Shown: positions 46,762 to 56,123, counted from the stretch's first letter. The stretch: 64,000 nt of DNA from Peribacillus simplex (GCF_001578185.1 NZ_CP011008.1:4182001-4246000); one strand, 5' to 3'. The notes: generated by a model not told the origin, from the sequence alone. Translations and numbers: made by a program.

Positions 46762-47705
46762 AATACTTCCTCCTTCTCCATTTTTAATTTTCCCAGTTTA
46801 ATAAAATGACGGTCCCTCTCATTGATTTTCTGGGAAACGGTAGATTCTTCATACGTAAAAATCCCTTCTCCCGACTTCGTCCCAAGCTTTCCCTTAGCAA
46901 CCAAATCACGAATCAAATCAGGCGCTCCCTTGCTCTGATCCAATACTGGTGAAACATTATCGAAAACGCGCTGCCATGTATCCAGTCCGCCAAAATCAGC
47001 AATCTCGATCGGCCCGGTAAATGCCCATCGAAAACCTGGTCCAGCCGTTATCGCTGTATCGATATCCTCAGCATCGGCAACGCCCTCTTTTAATAGATAA
47101 AAGGCTTCCCGCATCAAGGCAGTCTGGAGACGATTGGCAATGAACCCTGCTATTTCTTTTTTCAGGAGAATCGGAGACTTGCCGATTTTACGCATTAAAT
47201 CCATTGTTGCCTTGACTATTTCCGGCTTTGTTTCGTCATGCTGAACAATTTCAACCAATGGAACCAAATGGCCAGGATTAAAGAAATGCGTGATGACCAT
47301 TCTGTCCGCAAACGAGGCGTTCCCCATCAATTGAGAAATCGGAAAGGTCGATGTATTTGAAGCAACAATGGCATCCGGTTTGATCATTTCCTCCATTTGC
47401 TCATATAGATTTAACTTCAGCTCGATGACTTCCGGAATGGCCTCAATGATAAAATCAGCATCCCTTACCGCCCCTTTCAAATCTACACTGTATGTTATAT
47501 TCGCTAAAGCGGCTTGCTTTTCCTCATCAGTCAAAACCCCTTCCTCAATGAGCAATGATAGATTCTCAGAAATTCGATTTTGGGCATGATATAGCAATTC
47601 TTCCTTTATATCGTTAATGGTCACGAAATACCCGCTTACTGCAAATGACTGTGCGATCCCGCTTCCCATTACACCTGAACCGATAATGGCAACTTTTTTA
47701 ATCAT
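46758..47705 (-). CDS. 3-hydroxyacyl-CoA dehydrogenase
   Basis: 315 residues from ATG 47705, six bases after AAAGGGGA. NAD-binding [10 protein letters not shown] (7-16), the catalytic His region [18 protein letters not shown], and [18 protein letters not shown] of the C-terminal domain. Oxidises (S)-3-hydroxybutyryl-CoA or related acyl-CoA to the 3-keto form for the co-transcribed thiolase. Driven by the sigma-54 promoter at 47.76 kb. Confidence 0.9.
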   Translation of the reverse strand: MIKKVAIIGSGVMGSGIAQSFAVSGYFVTINDIKEELLYHAQNRISENLSLLIEEGVLTDEEKQAALANITYSVDLKGAVRDADFIIEAIPEVIELKLNLYEQMEEMIKPDAIVASNTSTFPISQLMGNASFADRMVITHFFNPGHLVPLVEIVQHDETKPEIVKATMDLMRKIGKSPILLKKEIAGFIANRLQTALMREAFYLLKEGVADAEDIDTAITAGPGFRWAFTGPIEIADFGGLDTWQRVFDNVSPVLDQSKGAPDLIRDLVAKGKLGTKSGEGIFTYEESTVSQKINERDRHFIKLGKLKMEKEEVL

Positions 47706-47758
47706 CCAGCTTCCCCTTTCCGTTTCAATCACCTGTATTTACTCACCTTTTTATATAT

Positions 47759-47773
47759 GCAATATTTATGCCA
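47759..47773 (-). promoter_or_regulatory. sigma-54 promoter of hbd-thiolase-activator
   Basis: On the minus strand TGGCAT-AAATA-TTGC, canonical -24/-12 spacing. Start expected near 47747, about 42 bases before the hbd ATG. Confidence 0.88.
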
Positions 47774-47887
47774 ACGATAAGGGGAAATAAAAATCTTTTT
47801 TTATCCAGAAAATCATGATAGACTCTTACTCATTAACCTAAACCATATTTTTATAACCTTCCCTTTATATTTCCGATTGAGCTTACC

Positions 47888-47916
47888 TTGTGAATATTCC
47901 CTGCTTACTATATAAA
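47888..47916 (+). promoter_or_regulatory. sigma-A-type promoter of 3-hydroxybutyrate dehydrogenase
   Basis: TTGTGA (47888-47893), 17 bases, TATAAA (47911-47916), giving a start about 38 bases before the ATG. No sigma-54 element is seen on this strand. Confidence 0.55.
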
Positions 47917-47960
47917 ATGACAGACCTGGACCATTACATTTTTTATTGGAGGAATGTAAA

Positions 47961-48737
47961 ATGGTTAAAGATAAAGTGGCGATAATTACCGGATCTGCTA
48001 GAGGAATCGGCTTTGAGATTGGAAAGATATTTGCTGAAAATGGCGCAAAGGTCGTTTTGTCCGACCTTGATCAAAACACAGTTGAAAAAGCCGCTTTAGA
48101 CCTAAGGAACAAAGGCTTGGAAGTTATCGGCTTAAAAGCAGACGTAACAAGTGAAGAGGATATTATCCAGCTAATCAAACAAGCTAAAGACAAATACGGA
48201 CGAATAGACATTTTCATCAATAACGCCGGCCTTCAGCATGTTGCACCAATTGAAGAGTTTCCAACTGAAAAATTCGAACTGATGATCAAAATCATGCTGA
48301 CCGCCCCATTCATTTCAATTAAGAACGTTTTGCCCATCATGAAAGAACAAGGCTTCGGCAGAATCATCAACATCTCTTCCATTAACGGTCTGATTGGATT
48401 TGCCAACAAGGCAGCATACAATAGTGCAAAACACGGTGTAATCGGATTAACGAAAGTCGCCGCCTTGGAAAGCGCCTCTTTTGGCATTACCGTCAATGCC
48501 CTTTGCCCGGGATACGTAGACACACCACTCGTCCGCGGTCAACTGGAGGATCTGGCGAAAACAAGACAAGTACCATTAGAAAGCGTTTTGGAAGAGGTCA
48601 TCTATCCACTTGTCCCGCAAAACCGCTTACTTGATGTAAGTGAAATTGCCGACTACGCCATTTTCCTCGCAAGCGACAAAGCACGGGGCATCACAGGCCA
48701 GGCAGTCGTGTTAGATGGCGGATATACAGCACAATAA
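47961..48737 (+). CDS. 3-hydroxybutyrate dehydrogenase
   Basis: 258 residues from ATG 47961, eight bases after TTGGAGG. SDR with TGSARGIG (10-17), NNAG (87-90), Ser140, Tyr153 and Lys157 (AAYNSAKHG). The ITVNALCPGYVDTPLVRGQ block and the C-terminal GITGQAVVLDGGYTAQ are characteristic of D-3-hydroxybutyrate dehydrogenases, which yield acetoacetate. Matches yxjF of B. subtilis in role, but here it is divergent from the rest of the ketone-body genes. Confidence 0.9.
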   Translation: MVKDKVAIITGSARGIGFEIGKIFAENGAKVVLSDLDQNTVEKAALDLRNKGLEVIGLKADVTSEEDIIQLIKQAKDKYGRIDIFINNAGLQHVAPIEEFPTEKFELMIKIMLTAPFISIKNVLPIMKEQGFGRIINISSINGLIGFANKAAYNSAKHGVIGLTKVAALESASFGITVNALCPGYVDTPLVRGQLEDLAKTRQVPLESVLEEVIYPLVPQNRLLDVSEIADYAIFLASDKARGITGQAVVLDGGYTAQ

Positions 48738-48763
48738 GTCGAAAATGCATCTGCAAACGAAAT

Positions 48764-48814
48764 AAAGCCCGAATAAAACGACACCAAAAAGGTGCTCTTT
48801 ATTCGGGCTTTTTT
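48764..48814 (+). terminator. terminator of 3-hydroxybutyrate dehydrogenase
   Basis: AAAGCCCGAATAAA pairs with TTTATTCGGGCTTT with an inner CACC/GGTG stem, then six T. Confidence 0.9.
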
Positions 48815-48918
48815 GTCTTCATGGAATTGTGGAAAAATTTGGTGGTGTAAAGAATTCGCTCATGTTACAGTAATATAGGGATATTTCCCATTTTACAAAT
48901 ACAAAAGGAGGCCTTGTC

Positions 48919-48951
48919 ATGATTATTAAGTGGGTTAGACTGAATAATTAA
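48919..48951 (+). CDS. possible 10-residue leader peptide
   Basis: ATG 48919 opens a 10-codon frame (MIIKWVRLNN) with an ideal AGGAGG seven bases upstream. It ends about 90 bases before the hydrolase gene. The rest of the 228-base stretch from 48815 shows nothing else. It could be a leader peptide or the stub of a truncated gene. Confidence 0.3.
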   Translation: MIIKWVRLNN

Positions 48952-49042
48952 GGGGCAGGCCAATCATATGCTCCGGGAAGCATTTATTGATCTTCGCCAT
49001 GGTAACGGCTATTAGATAATATTTAATACGGAGGTAAAAAAC

Positions 49043-49885
49043 ATGAGTGAACAGATACTGAAAATAAATAACGTGGATATATGTACAGAAAGTTTTGGAA
49101 ACCCAAAGAACCCTGCTGTGCTTTTGATCATGGGGGCAATGTCTTCATTAGACTGGTGGGATGAGGACTTCTGTCACCGCCTCGCTGATTCGGGGAGGTT
49201 TGTCATTCGGTACGATCATCGGGATCTGGGGCGATCGGTCATTTATGAACCGGGTACCTCCAACTATACAATAACGGACATGGCTGACGATGCCGCGGGT
49301 GTCCTGGATGCTTATTCCATAGAGCGGGCTTCTATCGTCGGAATGTCGCTAGGCGGTATGATCGGCCAGATTCTTGCCTTGAGATATCCGGAACGCGTAA
49401 ACACGCTTACGTTAATTGCATCAAGTGTGTTCGGGACTGTAATGGAAAAACTGCCTCCAATGGACCAGAGCATATTGGATCACCATGCAAAGAGTGCTTT
49501 CATGGATTGGTCAAATCGGGAGGCGGCCATCGCTTTTCTTGCAGATGGATGGAAAACTTTAGCCGGTTCCAAACCTTATGAGCAGGAAAGAATGTATAAA
49601 CTGGCAAAAAGAGAGGCGGAACGCGCCAAACAACTACCAAGCAGATTTAATCATGCCATGCTTGCTGGCGGAGACGAATATTTTGATAGAATGGGTGAGA
49701 TATCCGTACCTGCCCTCATCATTCATGGCACAGAAGATCCAGCCTTGCCATACGAGCACGGGCTTGCTCTTGTAAAAGCCATACCTCATGCTGAATTAGT
49801 GACCCTTGATGGATCAGGACATGAGATTCATAGTGAAGATTGGGATGAAATTATCGATTCAGTTATAAAGCTTACTTCTCGATAA
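49043..49885 (+). CDS. alpha/beta hydrolase
   Basis: 280 residues from ATG 49043 behind GGAGG. Complete alpha/beta hydrolase triad: Ser102 in VGMSLGGMIGQ, Asp in IHGTEDPALP and His in DGSGHEIH near the end. The RYDHRDLGRSV motif near 57-65 is typical of the esterase/aclacinomycin-methylesterase-like group (RdmC). Substrate unknown; monocistronic. Confidence 0.8.
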   Translation: MSEQILKINNVDICTESFGNPKNPAVLLIMGAMSSLDWWDEDFCHRLADSGRFVIRYDHRDLGRSVIYEPGTSNYTITDMADDAAGVLDAYSIERASIVGMSLGGMIGQILALRYPERVNTLTLIASSVFGTVMEKLPPMDQSILDHHAKSAFMDWSNREAAIAFLADGWKTLAGSKPYEQERMYKLAKREAERAKQLPSRFNHAMLAGGDEYFDRMGEISVPALIIHGTEDPALPYEHGLALVKAIPHAELVTLDGSGHEIHSEDWDEIIDSVIKLTSR

Positions 49886-50013
49886 ATTAGTAAGTTGCAA
49901 AATTAGCCATTATGTAAGGTGGCTGCCTTTTTATACTTACAAAATTGGAAAATGAATAATCCTAGTATGATTAAAGAAAAATGTAGGTTTACCACGTTAT
50001 CGATATCCCTAAT

Positions 50014-50047
50014 AAAAGCCCAGTTTCCAGAAATTGGGCTCCCTTTT
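50014..50047 (+). terminator. terminator downstream of the hydrolase
   Basis: AGCCCA (50017-50022) pairs with TGGGCT (50035-50040), with CCCTTTT after and AAAA before. Confidence 0.6.
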
Positions 50048-50104
50048 ATTAAGGCTGTTTTCACATACTTTGTTGCTATTTACCAGGTAGTGAGTTGTGA
50101 TTGA

Positions 50105-50225
50105 TTTCCCCTCCAGATGCTCGCTTTCCTTGGTGCGGGCGGTTTGCCTCCTCGGCGTAAACGCCTGTGGGGTCTCACCTGTCCCGCTGCTCCCGCAGGA
50201 GTCTCGCACTTCCGCTCCAATCAAC
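50105..50225. repeat. G/C-rich interspersed palindromic element
   Basis: Fullest copy in this orientation: GATGCTCGCTTTCCTTGGTG, GCCTCCTCGGCGTAAACGCC, TGTGGGGTCTCACCTG, GCTCCCGCAGGAGTCTCGCA and CTTCCGCTCCAATCAAC. Inner palindrome GGCGTAAACGCC. Same family as 39.3, 40.0 and 43.74 kb. Confidence 0.8.
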
Positions 50226-50410
50226 CTTAAATAGTTTCGTTTTAAACGTATTGAACTAACCATTTTAAGTTAAGTAAACACAGCATAGAACAAAAACTTG
50301 ATAGAGTAATTGAGCTACTTGAAAATGATTAAAGAGAATAATGTCTTTTATGATTTCCAATTCATTTGTTCCCACACTTTGTTTATGCGACACAAAAGAC
50401 ATGTTCCCCA

Positions 50411-50465
50411 TAAAGACAGTTCCAATCTTAAGCTACCCCCGTTAGCTTAAGAAGAAAAAACACCT
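50411..50465. repeat. AT-rich interspersed repeat fragment
   Basis: CTTAAGCTACCCCCGTTAGCTTAAG forms a hairpin (near 50425-50450), followed by AAGAAAAAACACC. Related to copies near 54.6, 55.6, 56.1 and 59.8 kb. Confidence 0.5.
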
Positions 50466-50500
50466 TAGTTGGCATTTTTCGGCACAGTAAATTTGCTGGT

Positions 50501-51355
50501 TTATGAACTTTCAATGGAGATTTTCTTCATTAATCGTTTTAATTTATCTTCTGTAGCTGTTCCATCTACTGGTGTATAGATACTGCACCTTAAGTCCATG
50601 TCCCCCTGGACTTTAAGAGAAGTTAAATTAAACAACATCTTTCCGGCTTTAGCATGTCTAAATTCAATCATCATTTCTGGAGCTTTACTCACTTGACTTT
50701 CTTGCCATAAAGACTGAAATTCCGGGTGAGAATTACTCATTTCCTTAATAAATAGGTTATACCATTCATCACCTAAGTAGTGACCATAATAGGCACGGAA
50801 AATGGAAAGAAACCCCTTAACAAAATGCTCCCAATTCACAGCTAATGCTTTTAATTCTTTTCTTGTAAATACTAGATGGATCAAATTTCGTTGATCATCC
50901 GGGAGTTGTTCAAAATCTAAAAAAACATGTGCAGCAGCATTGTTCCAGCCTACAATATGACAATGTCGATCTGTAATGATAGTAGGACAGTACATCAACT
51001 CAGCTAAAATTCTTTCCAAAGAAGGACTAAGTTTTGGCTGATCCTTCTTTCGATCAATAATGGGTGATTTCACTTCTAAAGCTAAATCATATAGATACTC
51101 TCGTTCATCATTATTTAATTGAAGAGCTGTAGATATGCAATCCAATACGCTTGTAGAGACCTTTATATCCCGACCTTGCTCCAGCCACGTATACCAAGTA
51201 GTACTAACTCCAGCCAAATGTGCAACTTCTTCTCTTCGTAAGCCAGGTGTTCTTCTCCGTGTACCAGCAGGTATACCGATAGATTCAGGCTTTATTTGGG
51301 ATCGCTTCGTTTTTAAAAATGAAGACAAAGCTTCAAGTCTGTTTTTATCATCCAT
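50501..51355 (-). CDS. XRE-type regulator with MmyB-like ligand domain
   Basis: 284 residues from ATG 51355, eight bases after GGAGG; a long upstream extension overlaps the divergent gene and is rejected. HTH at about 20-75 (TPGLRREEVAHLAGVSTTWYTWLEQG), characteristic of MmyB-type XRE proteins, then a PAS-like MmyB domain (about 105-275) with IITDRHCHIVGWNNAA. Some relatives bind fatty acids. It is divergent from a FabF-like gene, which is a plausible target. Confidence 0.85.
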   Translation of the reverse strand: MDDKNRLEALSSFLKTKRSQIKPESIGIPAGTRRRTPGLRREEVAHLAGVSTTWYTWLEQGRDIKVSTSVLDCISTALQLNNDEREYLYDLALEVKSPIIDRKKDQPKLSPSLERILAELMYCPTIITDRHCHIVGWNNAAAHVFLDFEQLPDDQRNLIHLVFTRKELKALAVNWEHFVKGFLSIFRAYYGHYLGDEWYNLFIKEMSNSHPEFQSLWQESQVSKAPEMMIEFRHAKAGKMLFNLTSLKVQGDMDLRCSIYTPVDGTATEDKLKRLMKKISIESS

Positions 51356-51475
51356 TTCTAAAACCTCCATCATAACATTTAACTTAGTAGTTATTATACC
51401 AGGATAAACACTCACTTGTAATAGGATAATCCCGAAGTATAATACAAATATACTATTCATTTGGAGTGATGAAAA

Positions 51476-52711
51476 ATGGAAAGAGTCGTTATTACCGGAA
51501 TGGGAGTAGTCTCTCCTATTGGAAACAACGTAGATAAATTTTGGAGAAATCTGACTGAGGGGAAATCGGGCATTTCCTCTATTGATACATTTGACGTAAG
51601 CAATCATAAAGCAAAAATTGCAGGAATTATTCGTGATTTTAATGCAGATGATATTTTAGGAAAAAATGAAGCCCGACGTCTAGATCGCTTTTCTCAATTT
51701 GCTTTGGCTGCTGCTGAACAAGCCTGGACTGATTCTAATTTAGATATTGATGATATCAATCTTGAAAGACTTGGCGTATATGTTGGTTCGGGGATAGGAG
51801 GAATTGAAACATTGATTGATAATGTGGATACTCTTCGAGAAAAAGGTCCAAGACGAGTTAGTCCAACCCTGGTACCTGCCATGATTTCAAATGCTGCCGC
51901 AGCCCAAATTAGTATTAAGTGGAACGCAATGGGACCTACTATGTCACCTGTTTCTGCTTGTGCGATCGGAAATACAGCTATTGGTGAGGCATTCAGACTT
52001 ATTCGCTTTGGAGAAGCAGATGCCGTTTTTGCAGGAGGAGCAGAGGCAGCTATAACAGATTTATCTTTAGCTAGTTTTGGTAATGCTACAGCATTATCAA
52101 CGAGAAACGATAATCCAACTAAAGCTAGCCGTCCTTTTGATGTAAATCGAGATGGGTTTGTCATGTCAGAAGGAGCAGGAATTTTAATCTTGGAATCTTT
52201 GTCTCACGCTTTACAAAGAGATGCAAAAATTTATGCAGAAGTCATTGGGTATGGTGCGAGTTCTGATGCCTATCATATGGTAGCTACACACCCAGAAGGT
52301 AAAGGAGCCTATCTTGCAATGAAAATGGCTTTGAAAAATGCAAAAGTTTCTCCTGAAGAGATTGATGTTATTAGCGCTCATGCAACAAGTACAGAAGTGG
52401 GAGATCGATCTGAAACACTGGCCATTAAAAAACTATTTGAATCAAAAGCTTATCAAATCCCAATAACAGCTAATAAATCTATGCTTGGTCACATGTTAGG
52501 AGCAGCAGGAGGCGTGGAAGCAATTGCCTTGGCAAAAAGTTTAAAGGAAGGAATTATTCCTCCAACCATCAACTTAGAAAAGCCTGATTCATTATGTGAT
52601 TTAGATTATGTACCAGGTGTTGCTCGTAAAGTGGAAATAAGTATTGGTCTATCCAATTCATTCGGTTTTGGAGGTCATAATGCAGCTATCGTTTTAAAAA
52701 AATACGAGTGA
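51476..52711 (+). CDS. FabF-like beta-ketoacyl-ACP synthase
   Basis: 411 residues, KAS II length. Catalytic triad Cys162-His302-His339 is intact (SACAIG, SAHATSTEVGD, GHMLGAAGG). The residues after the nucleophile read CAIGNTAIG where FabF enzymes usually have CATGTNAIG, so the pocket is atypical. It stands alone, not with fabH or acpP, and faces an MmyB-type regulator. Either a second FabF for membrane lipid adjustment or inhibitor tolerance, or a specialised ketosynthase. Confidence 0.88.
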   Translation: MERVVITGMGVVSPIGNNVDKFWRNLTEGKSGISSIDTFDVSNHKAKIAGIIRDFNADDILGKNEARRLDRFSQFALAAAEQAWTDSNLDIDDINLERLGVYVGSGIGGIETLIDNVDTLREKGPRRVSPTLVPAMISNAAAAQISIKWNAMGPTMSPVSACAIGNTAIGEAFRLIRFGEADAVFAGGAEAAITDLSLASFGNATALSTRNDNPTKASRPFDVNRDGFVMSEGAGILILESLSHALQRDAKIYAEVIGYGASSDAYHMVATHPEGKGAYLAMKMALKNAKVSPEEIDVISAHATSTEVGDRSETLAIKKLFESKAYQIPITANKSMLGHMLGAAGGVEAIALAKSLKEGIIPPTINLEKPDSLCDLDYVPGVARKVEISIGLSNSFGFGGHNAAIVLKKYE

Positions 52712-52735
52712 ATTAAATTTCGCTCGTATTTTTTT
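52699..52735. terminator. terminator of the FabF-like gene
   Basis: AAAATACGAG pairs with CTCGTATTTT, flanked by A and T runs; overlaps the last codons of the gene. Confidence 0.85.
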
Positions 52736-52782
52736 CATTAAAATTAAAGATCCTCAAGAGAACCTTTAGTTAGTAATGGGGC

Positions 52783-53229
52783 TTATAAACTTTGTGCCCC
52801 TATTCCTATTTTCTTTAATAAATAAATTAATTGCTCTTTCTCTTCGTTAGTAATGAATGAAACATTTTCTGAGATTGTTGCAACGTGTTTTGGGAAAATC
52901 TTGTCAAAAAGTGCTTTTCCTTCTTCCGTTATGACGACATTAGAAGCCCTTCTATCATTAGGGTTTGGTTGTCTTTCTACAAACCCTTTCTTTTCTAACT
53001 TATCTACGACATAGGTGATACTTCCACTTGGAATAGAGAACGTCTCACTGATCTTTTGGACAGGATGCGGACCTTTACTGTAAAGCAATTCAAGAATCAT
53101 AAAATTTTCCCTACTAATATTATGACTTTCAATATCTTTCAGTACGTTTTCAGCAACAGCTTGGGAAGCTTTCAGCCAAACACGTAACAACCTCAAATCC
53201 AACTGACTTTGTTCATCTCCTTGATACAT
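52783..53229 (-). CDS. MarR family regulator (MhqR-like)
   Basis: 148 residues. Winged helix with MILELLYSKGPHPVQKISE, FSIPSGSITYVVDKLEKKG and the wing ERQPNPNDRRASNVVITEEG typical of MarR. Third gene of a doxX-pirin-marR operon (44-base gap after pirin). MhqR/CatR-type MarR proteins in Bacillus control quinone and aldehyde stress genes including DoxX and dioxygenase-like proteins, so it likely represses its own operon. Confidence 0.85.
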   Translation of the reverse strand: MYQGDEQSQLDLRLLRVWLKASQAVAENVLKDIESHNISRENFMILELLYSKGPHPVQKISETFSIPSGSITYVVDKLEKKGFVERQPNPNDRRASNVVITEEGKALFDKIFPKHVATISENVSFITNEEKEQLIYLLKKIGIGAQSL

Positions 53230-53273
53230 TCATCGAACCTCCTATTACAATAATTTTTAAAATTCAATTTAGG

Positions 53274-54035
53274 TTATCTTGGTTTTCTGTATAAAGGATA
53301 ATCAACTTCAACTGGAATTTCTATTAGCAGCATCCGAAGTTCTTCACCTTTAGGCTGAATGGTAAAGCTTTCAACTTTCTCTGATTGAATAATGATGAAA
53401 TCCTTATTATCAAATGAAACCTCCAATTCATCAATAACACCGCCATTACCTCTAATAGCTAAACCAGCTAGTGTCCGATTAGGTGAAAGAGCATAATTAT
53501 AGATTGTACCATTTCCAAGTTCAACATCGTACATTTTGGCATCTGTCACGAGATTGATTGGTGAATGTTCACCTAATATCGTCTTAATCATTACACCGTT
53601 TTCCGAAGTGATTGGGAAATCTTCATGCACGTATTTTGAGTAAGCGGGTGTTCGCTTTATGGCTTTGCTTAAGTGCGGCTCGAACCAAATTTGAAACCCT
53701 TCTGACGGCTCAAGAAGAGATTCGGCATGTTGCACACCTGAGCCGGTTTGCATCACCTGAACACCACCAGCACCTACTTCGCTAATCGTACCAAGCGTAT
53801 CCTGGTGACGACCTCTCCCCTTAATGTTGTAGCTTAATATCTCAAAACCTTGATGAGGATGAAAACCAATACCACCTTCGCCCTCAGATTTTGCCCATGC
53901 CCAGTAAAATAATGGTCCTAGCCTATTTATTAGTGATCCTTCTCCAGAAAAGCCAATGGGTTTTTGTTCTATTATTTTACCGCCATCAAACTGCCCAAAC
54001 GCCTGATCCTGTGGTTTAATAATTTTAATATCCAT
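53274..54035 (-). CDS. pirin family protein
   Basis: 253 residues, two cupin domains. N-terminal metal site in GFHPHQGFEILSYNIKGRGRH and the following E/H (QTGSGVQHAE), as in YhhW/quercetinase-type pirins. Second cupin from about 150 lacks the ligands, as usual. Acts in the cytoplasm, possibly as a quercetin-like dioxygenase or redox sensor. Between doxX (25-base gap) and marR. Confidence 0.87.
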   Translation of the reverse strand: MDIKIIKPQDQAFGQFDGGKIIEQKPIGFSGEGSLINRLGPLFYWAWAKSEGEGGIGFHPHQGFEILSYNIKGRGRHQDTLGTISEVGAGGVQVMQTGSGVQHAESLLEPSEGFQIWFEPHLSKAIKRTPAYSKYVHEDFPITSENGVMIKTILGEHSPINLVTDAKMYDVELGNGTIYNYALSPNRTLAGLAIRGNGGVIDELEVSFDNKDFIIIQSEKVESFTIQPKGEELRMLLIEIPVEVDYPLYRKPR

Positions 54036-54060
54036 TCTAATTCCTCCTTTATGTTAATAA

Positions 54061-54414
54061 TTAAAGCAATGAGCCAAAATTTATAAGTAATACAATTAAT
54101 CCAAGAATTAATAAAACAATCGGCATCATCATTTTGCTTACAGAATCTTTAATTTTGATGTGTGTGAAAATTGCCCCAAGCATTGTCCCAACAATAAATA
54201 AACCACCCCACGCAGCTAACTTATCATTCCAAATACCTGAGATAACTAGTACTGCTCCAATAACTTCAACAAGACCTGTAAATATCCTAAAACCTCCTGG
54301 ATACCCATAACGCCCAAATTCATCCACCATTTGCTTTGAACCGAACTTCATAAATCCAAACATTAGGAATCCTAATCCTAAAATGCTTTGAAGAATAATT
54401 GATAAAACAGTCAT
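54061..54414 (-). CDS. DoxX family membrane protein
   Basis: 117 residues with four hydrophobic segments. LQSILGLGFLMFGFMKFGS at the N terminus and GLVEVIGAVLVISGIW are DoxX-type. First gene of the doxX-pirin-marR operon. Members (CatD, MhqP) are induced by quinones, diamide and catechol in Bacillus. The promoter is overlapped by a palindromic operator. Confidence 0.82.
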   Translation of the reverse strand: MTVLSIILQSILGLGFLMFGFMKFGSKQMVDEFGRYGYPGGFRIFTGLVEVIGAVLVISGIWNDKLAAWGGLFIVGTMLGAIFTHIKIKDSVSKMMMPIVLLILGLIVLLINFGSLL

Positions 54415-54445
54415 TTATTTTCTCTCCCTTTAACCTAATATTATT

Positions 54446-54498
54446 TATCCTAAACTTAGTGCTTTTTTATCCTAACATTAGGATAAGTCTTGTGTCAA
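54446..54498 (-). promoter_or_regulatory. doxX promoter with double MarR-type operator
   Basis: On the minus strand TTGACA (54498-54493), 18 bases, TAGGAT (54474-54469). TATCCTAA-CA-TTAGGATA (54468-54485) is a perfect 8-bp inverted repeat lying inside this promoter, with a second imperfect copy TATCCTAA-AC-TTAG at 54446-54459. Such nesting predicts steric repression by the operon's own MarR protein. Confidence 0.65.
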
Positions 54499-54500
54499 CA

Positions 54501-54542
54501 AAAAAAAAACAACCCGATTTATGGTTATTGGGTTGTTTTTTA
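54501..54542. terminator. bidirectional terminator upstream of doxX
   Basis: ACAACCC pairs with GGGTTGT, with ten A before and six T after. Probably ends the map transcript arriving on the minus strand. Confidence 0.75.
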
Positions 54543-54567
54543 TCTACTATTCAAATTGTTTCTTCTT

Positions 54568-54620
54568 CAACTATCCTGCCCCTTTAGCTCATAAGAAAAA
54601 GAGCTGCCAAAGCAACTCCT
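54568..54620. repeat. AT-rich interspersed repeat fragment
   Basis: CTATCCTGCCCCTTTAGCTC then ATAAGAAAAAGAGCTGCC. Same layout (CTGCCCC, TTAG, TAAGAAAAAG) as the copies at 55.6 and 56.1 kb. Confidence 0.5.
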
Positions 54621-54669
54621 TTATTTAAGTGGGTTGATGTGGGATACACCAATCGAATCCTCGCTTGAA

Positions 54670-55422
<753 letters not shown>

Positions 55423-55613
55423 TCATTATCTTTTATCATTAATAAGCTATATAAGTATTAATTGTACCTTTATTTTCTCGAAAAATAAAAGCAATGTAAA
55501 ATATTTGGTACAATCCCCCTCGCCTGAATTATTCTTCGATCAAGGAATAGACTACAAAAGGATCTAGTACATATGACTATACATTAATTGGATTTACCTT
55601 CCACTTTTCTTAT

Positions 55614-55680
55614 AGAACTAATCTGCCCCCGTTAGTGCCATAAGAAAAAGGCATAAATCCTTCCTGCTGAATCAATGCCT
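55614..55680. repeat. AT-rich interspersed repeat copy
   Basis: GAACTAATCTGCCCCCGTTAG, then TGCCATAAGAAAAAGGCA, which folds as TGCC/GGCA. It lies in the map-yjbR gap, which otherwise shows no gene. Confidence 0.55.
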
Positions 55681-56037
55681 TCACTTTTTGAAATTAACTT
55701 TACTATTATTTTTTTTAGTTAACATATAGCTTTGTTTTATCATTTCGTAAATGGCTTCCTTTGGAACAGTACCGTCAAGTATTATCGAATTCCAATGGTC
55801 CTTATTAAGATGAAATGCCGGAACTACCGAATGGTAAATCTGACGCCAATAATCTAAAAAACCGGGATCACATTTCACATTAATCCAAATATGGCCATCT
55901 TTTTCAAATATCCACGCAAACACTTTCTTGTTATCTATATGTCGCATTAACGTCCAATTCTTATCACGAAATGGATAATCTTCATATGTATTACCCATTC
56001 CCAAACAGTAACCGATAGCTCCCTCTCTATTTTTCAT
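55681..56037 (-). CDS. MmcQ/YjbR family protein
   Basis: 118 residues. YjbR fold, with the typical TYEDYPF near the N terminus, KVFAWIFEKDGHIWINVKC, and HLNKDHWNSIILDGTVP near the end. Described as DNA-binding-like; function not known. Monocistronic. Confidence 0.82.
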   Translation of the reverse strand: MKNREGAIGYCLGMGNTYEDYPFRDKNWTLMRHIDNKKVFAWIFEKDGHIWINVKCDPGFLDYWRQIYHSVVPAFHLNKDHWNSIILDGTVPKEAIYEMIKQSYMLTKKNNSKVNFKK

Positions 56038-56123
56038 TTTAACCTCTTCTCTAACATAATAACTTGCTAGTTTTTAATAAAGCTGCATCCTTAATTATAA
56101 CCCCTGGACGCTTTATTGCACTA

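Larger units (their letters stand above)
49886..50500. other. 615-base gap with terminator and repeats, no gene
   Basis: Contains the hydrolase terminator (50014-50047), a G/C-rich palindromic element (50105-50225) and a fragment of the AT-rich interspersed repeat (50411-50465). Frames across it have no ribosome sites. Nothing else recognised. Confidence 0.6.
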
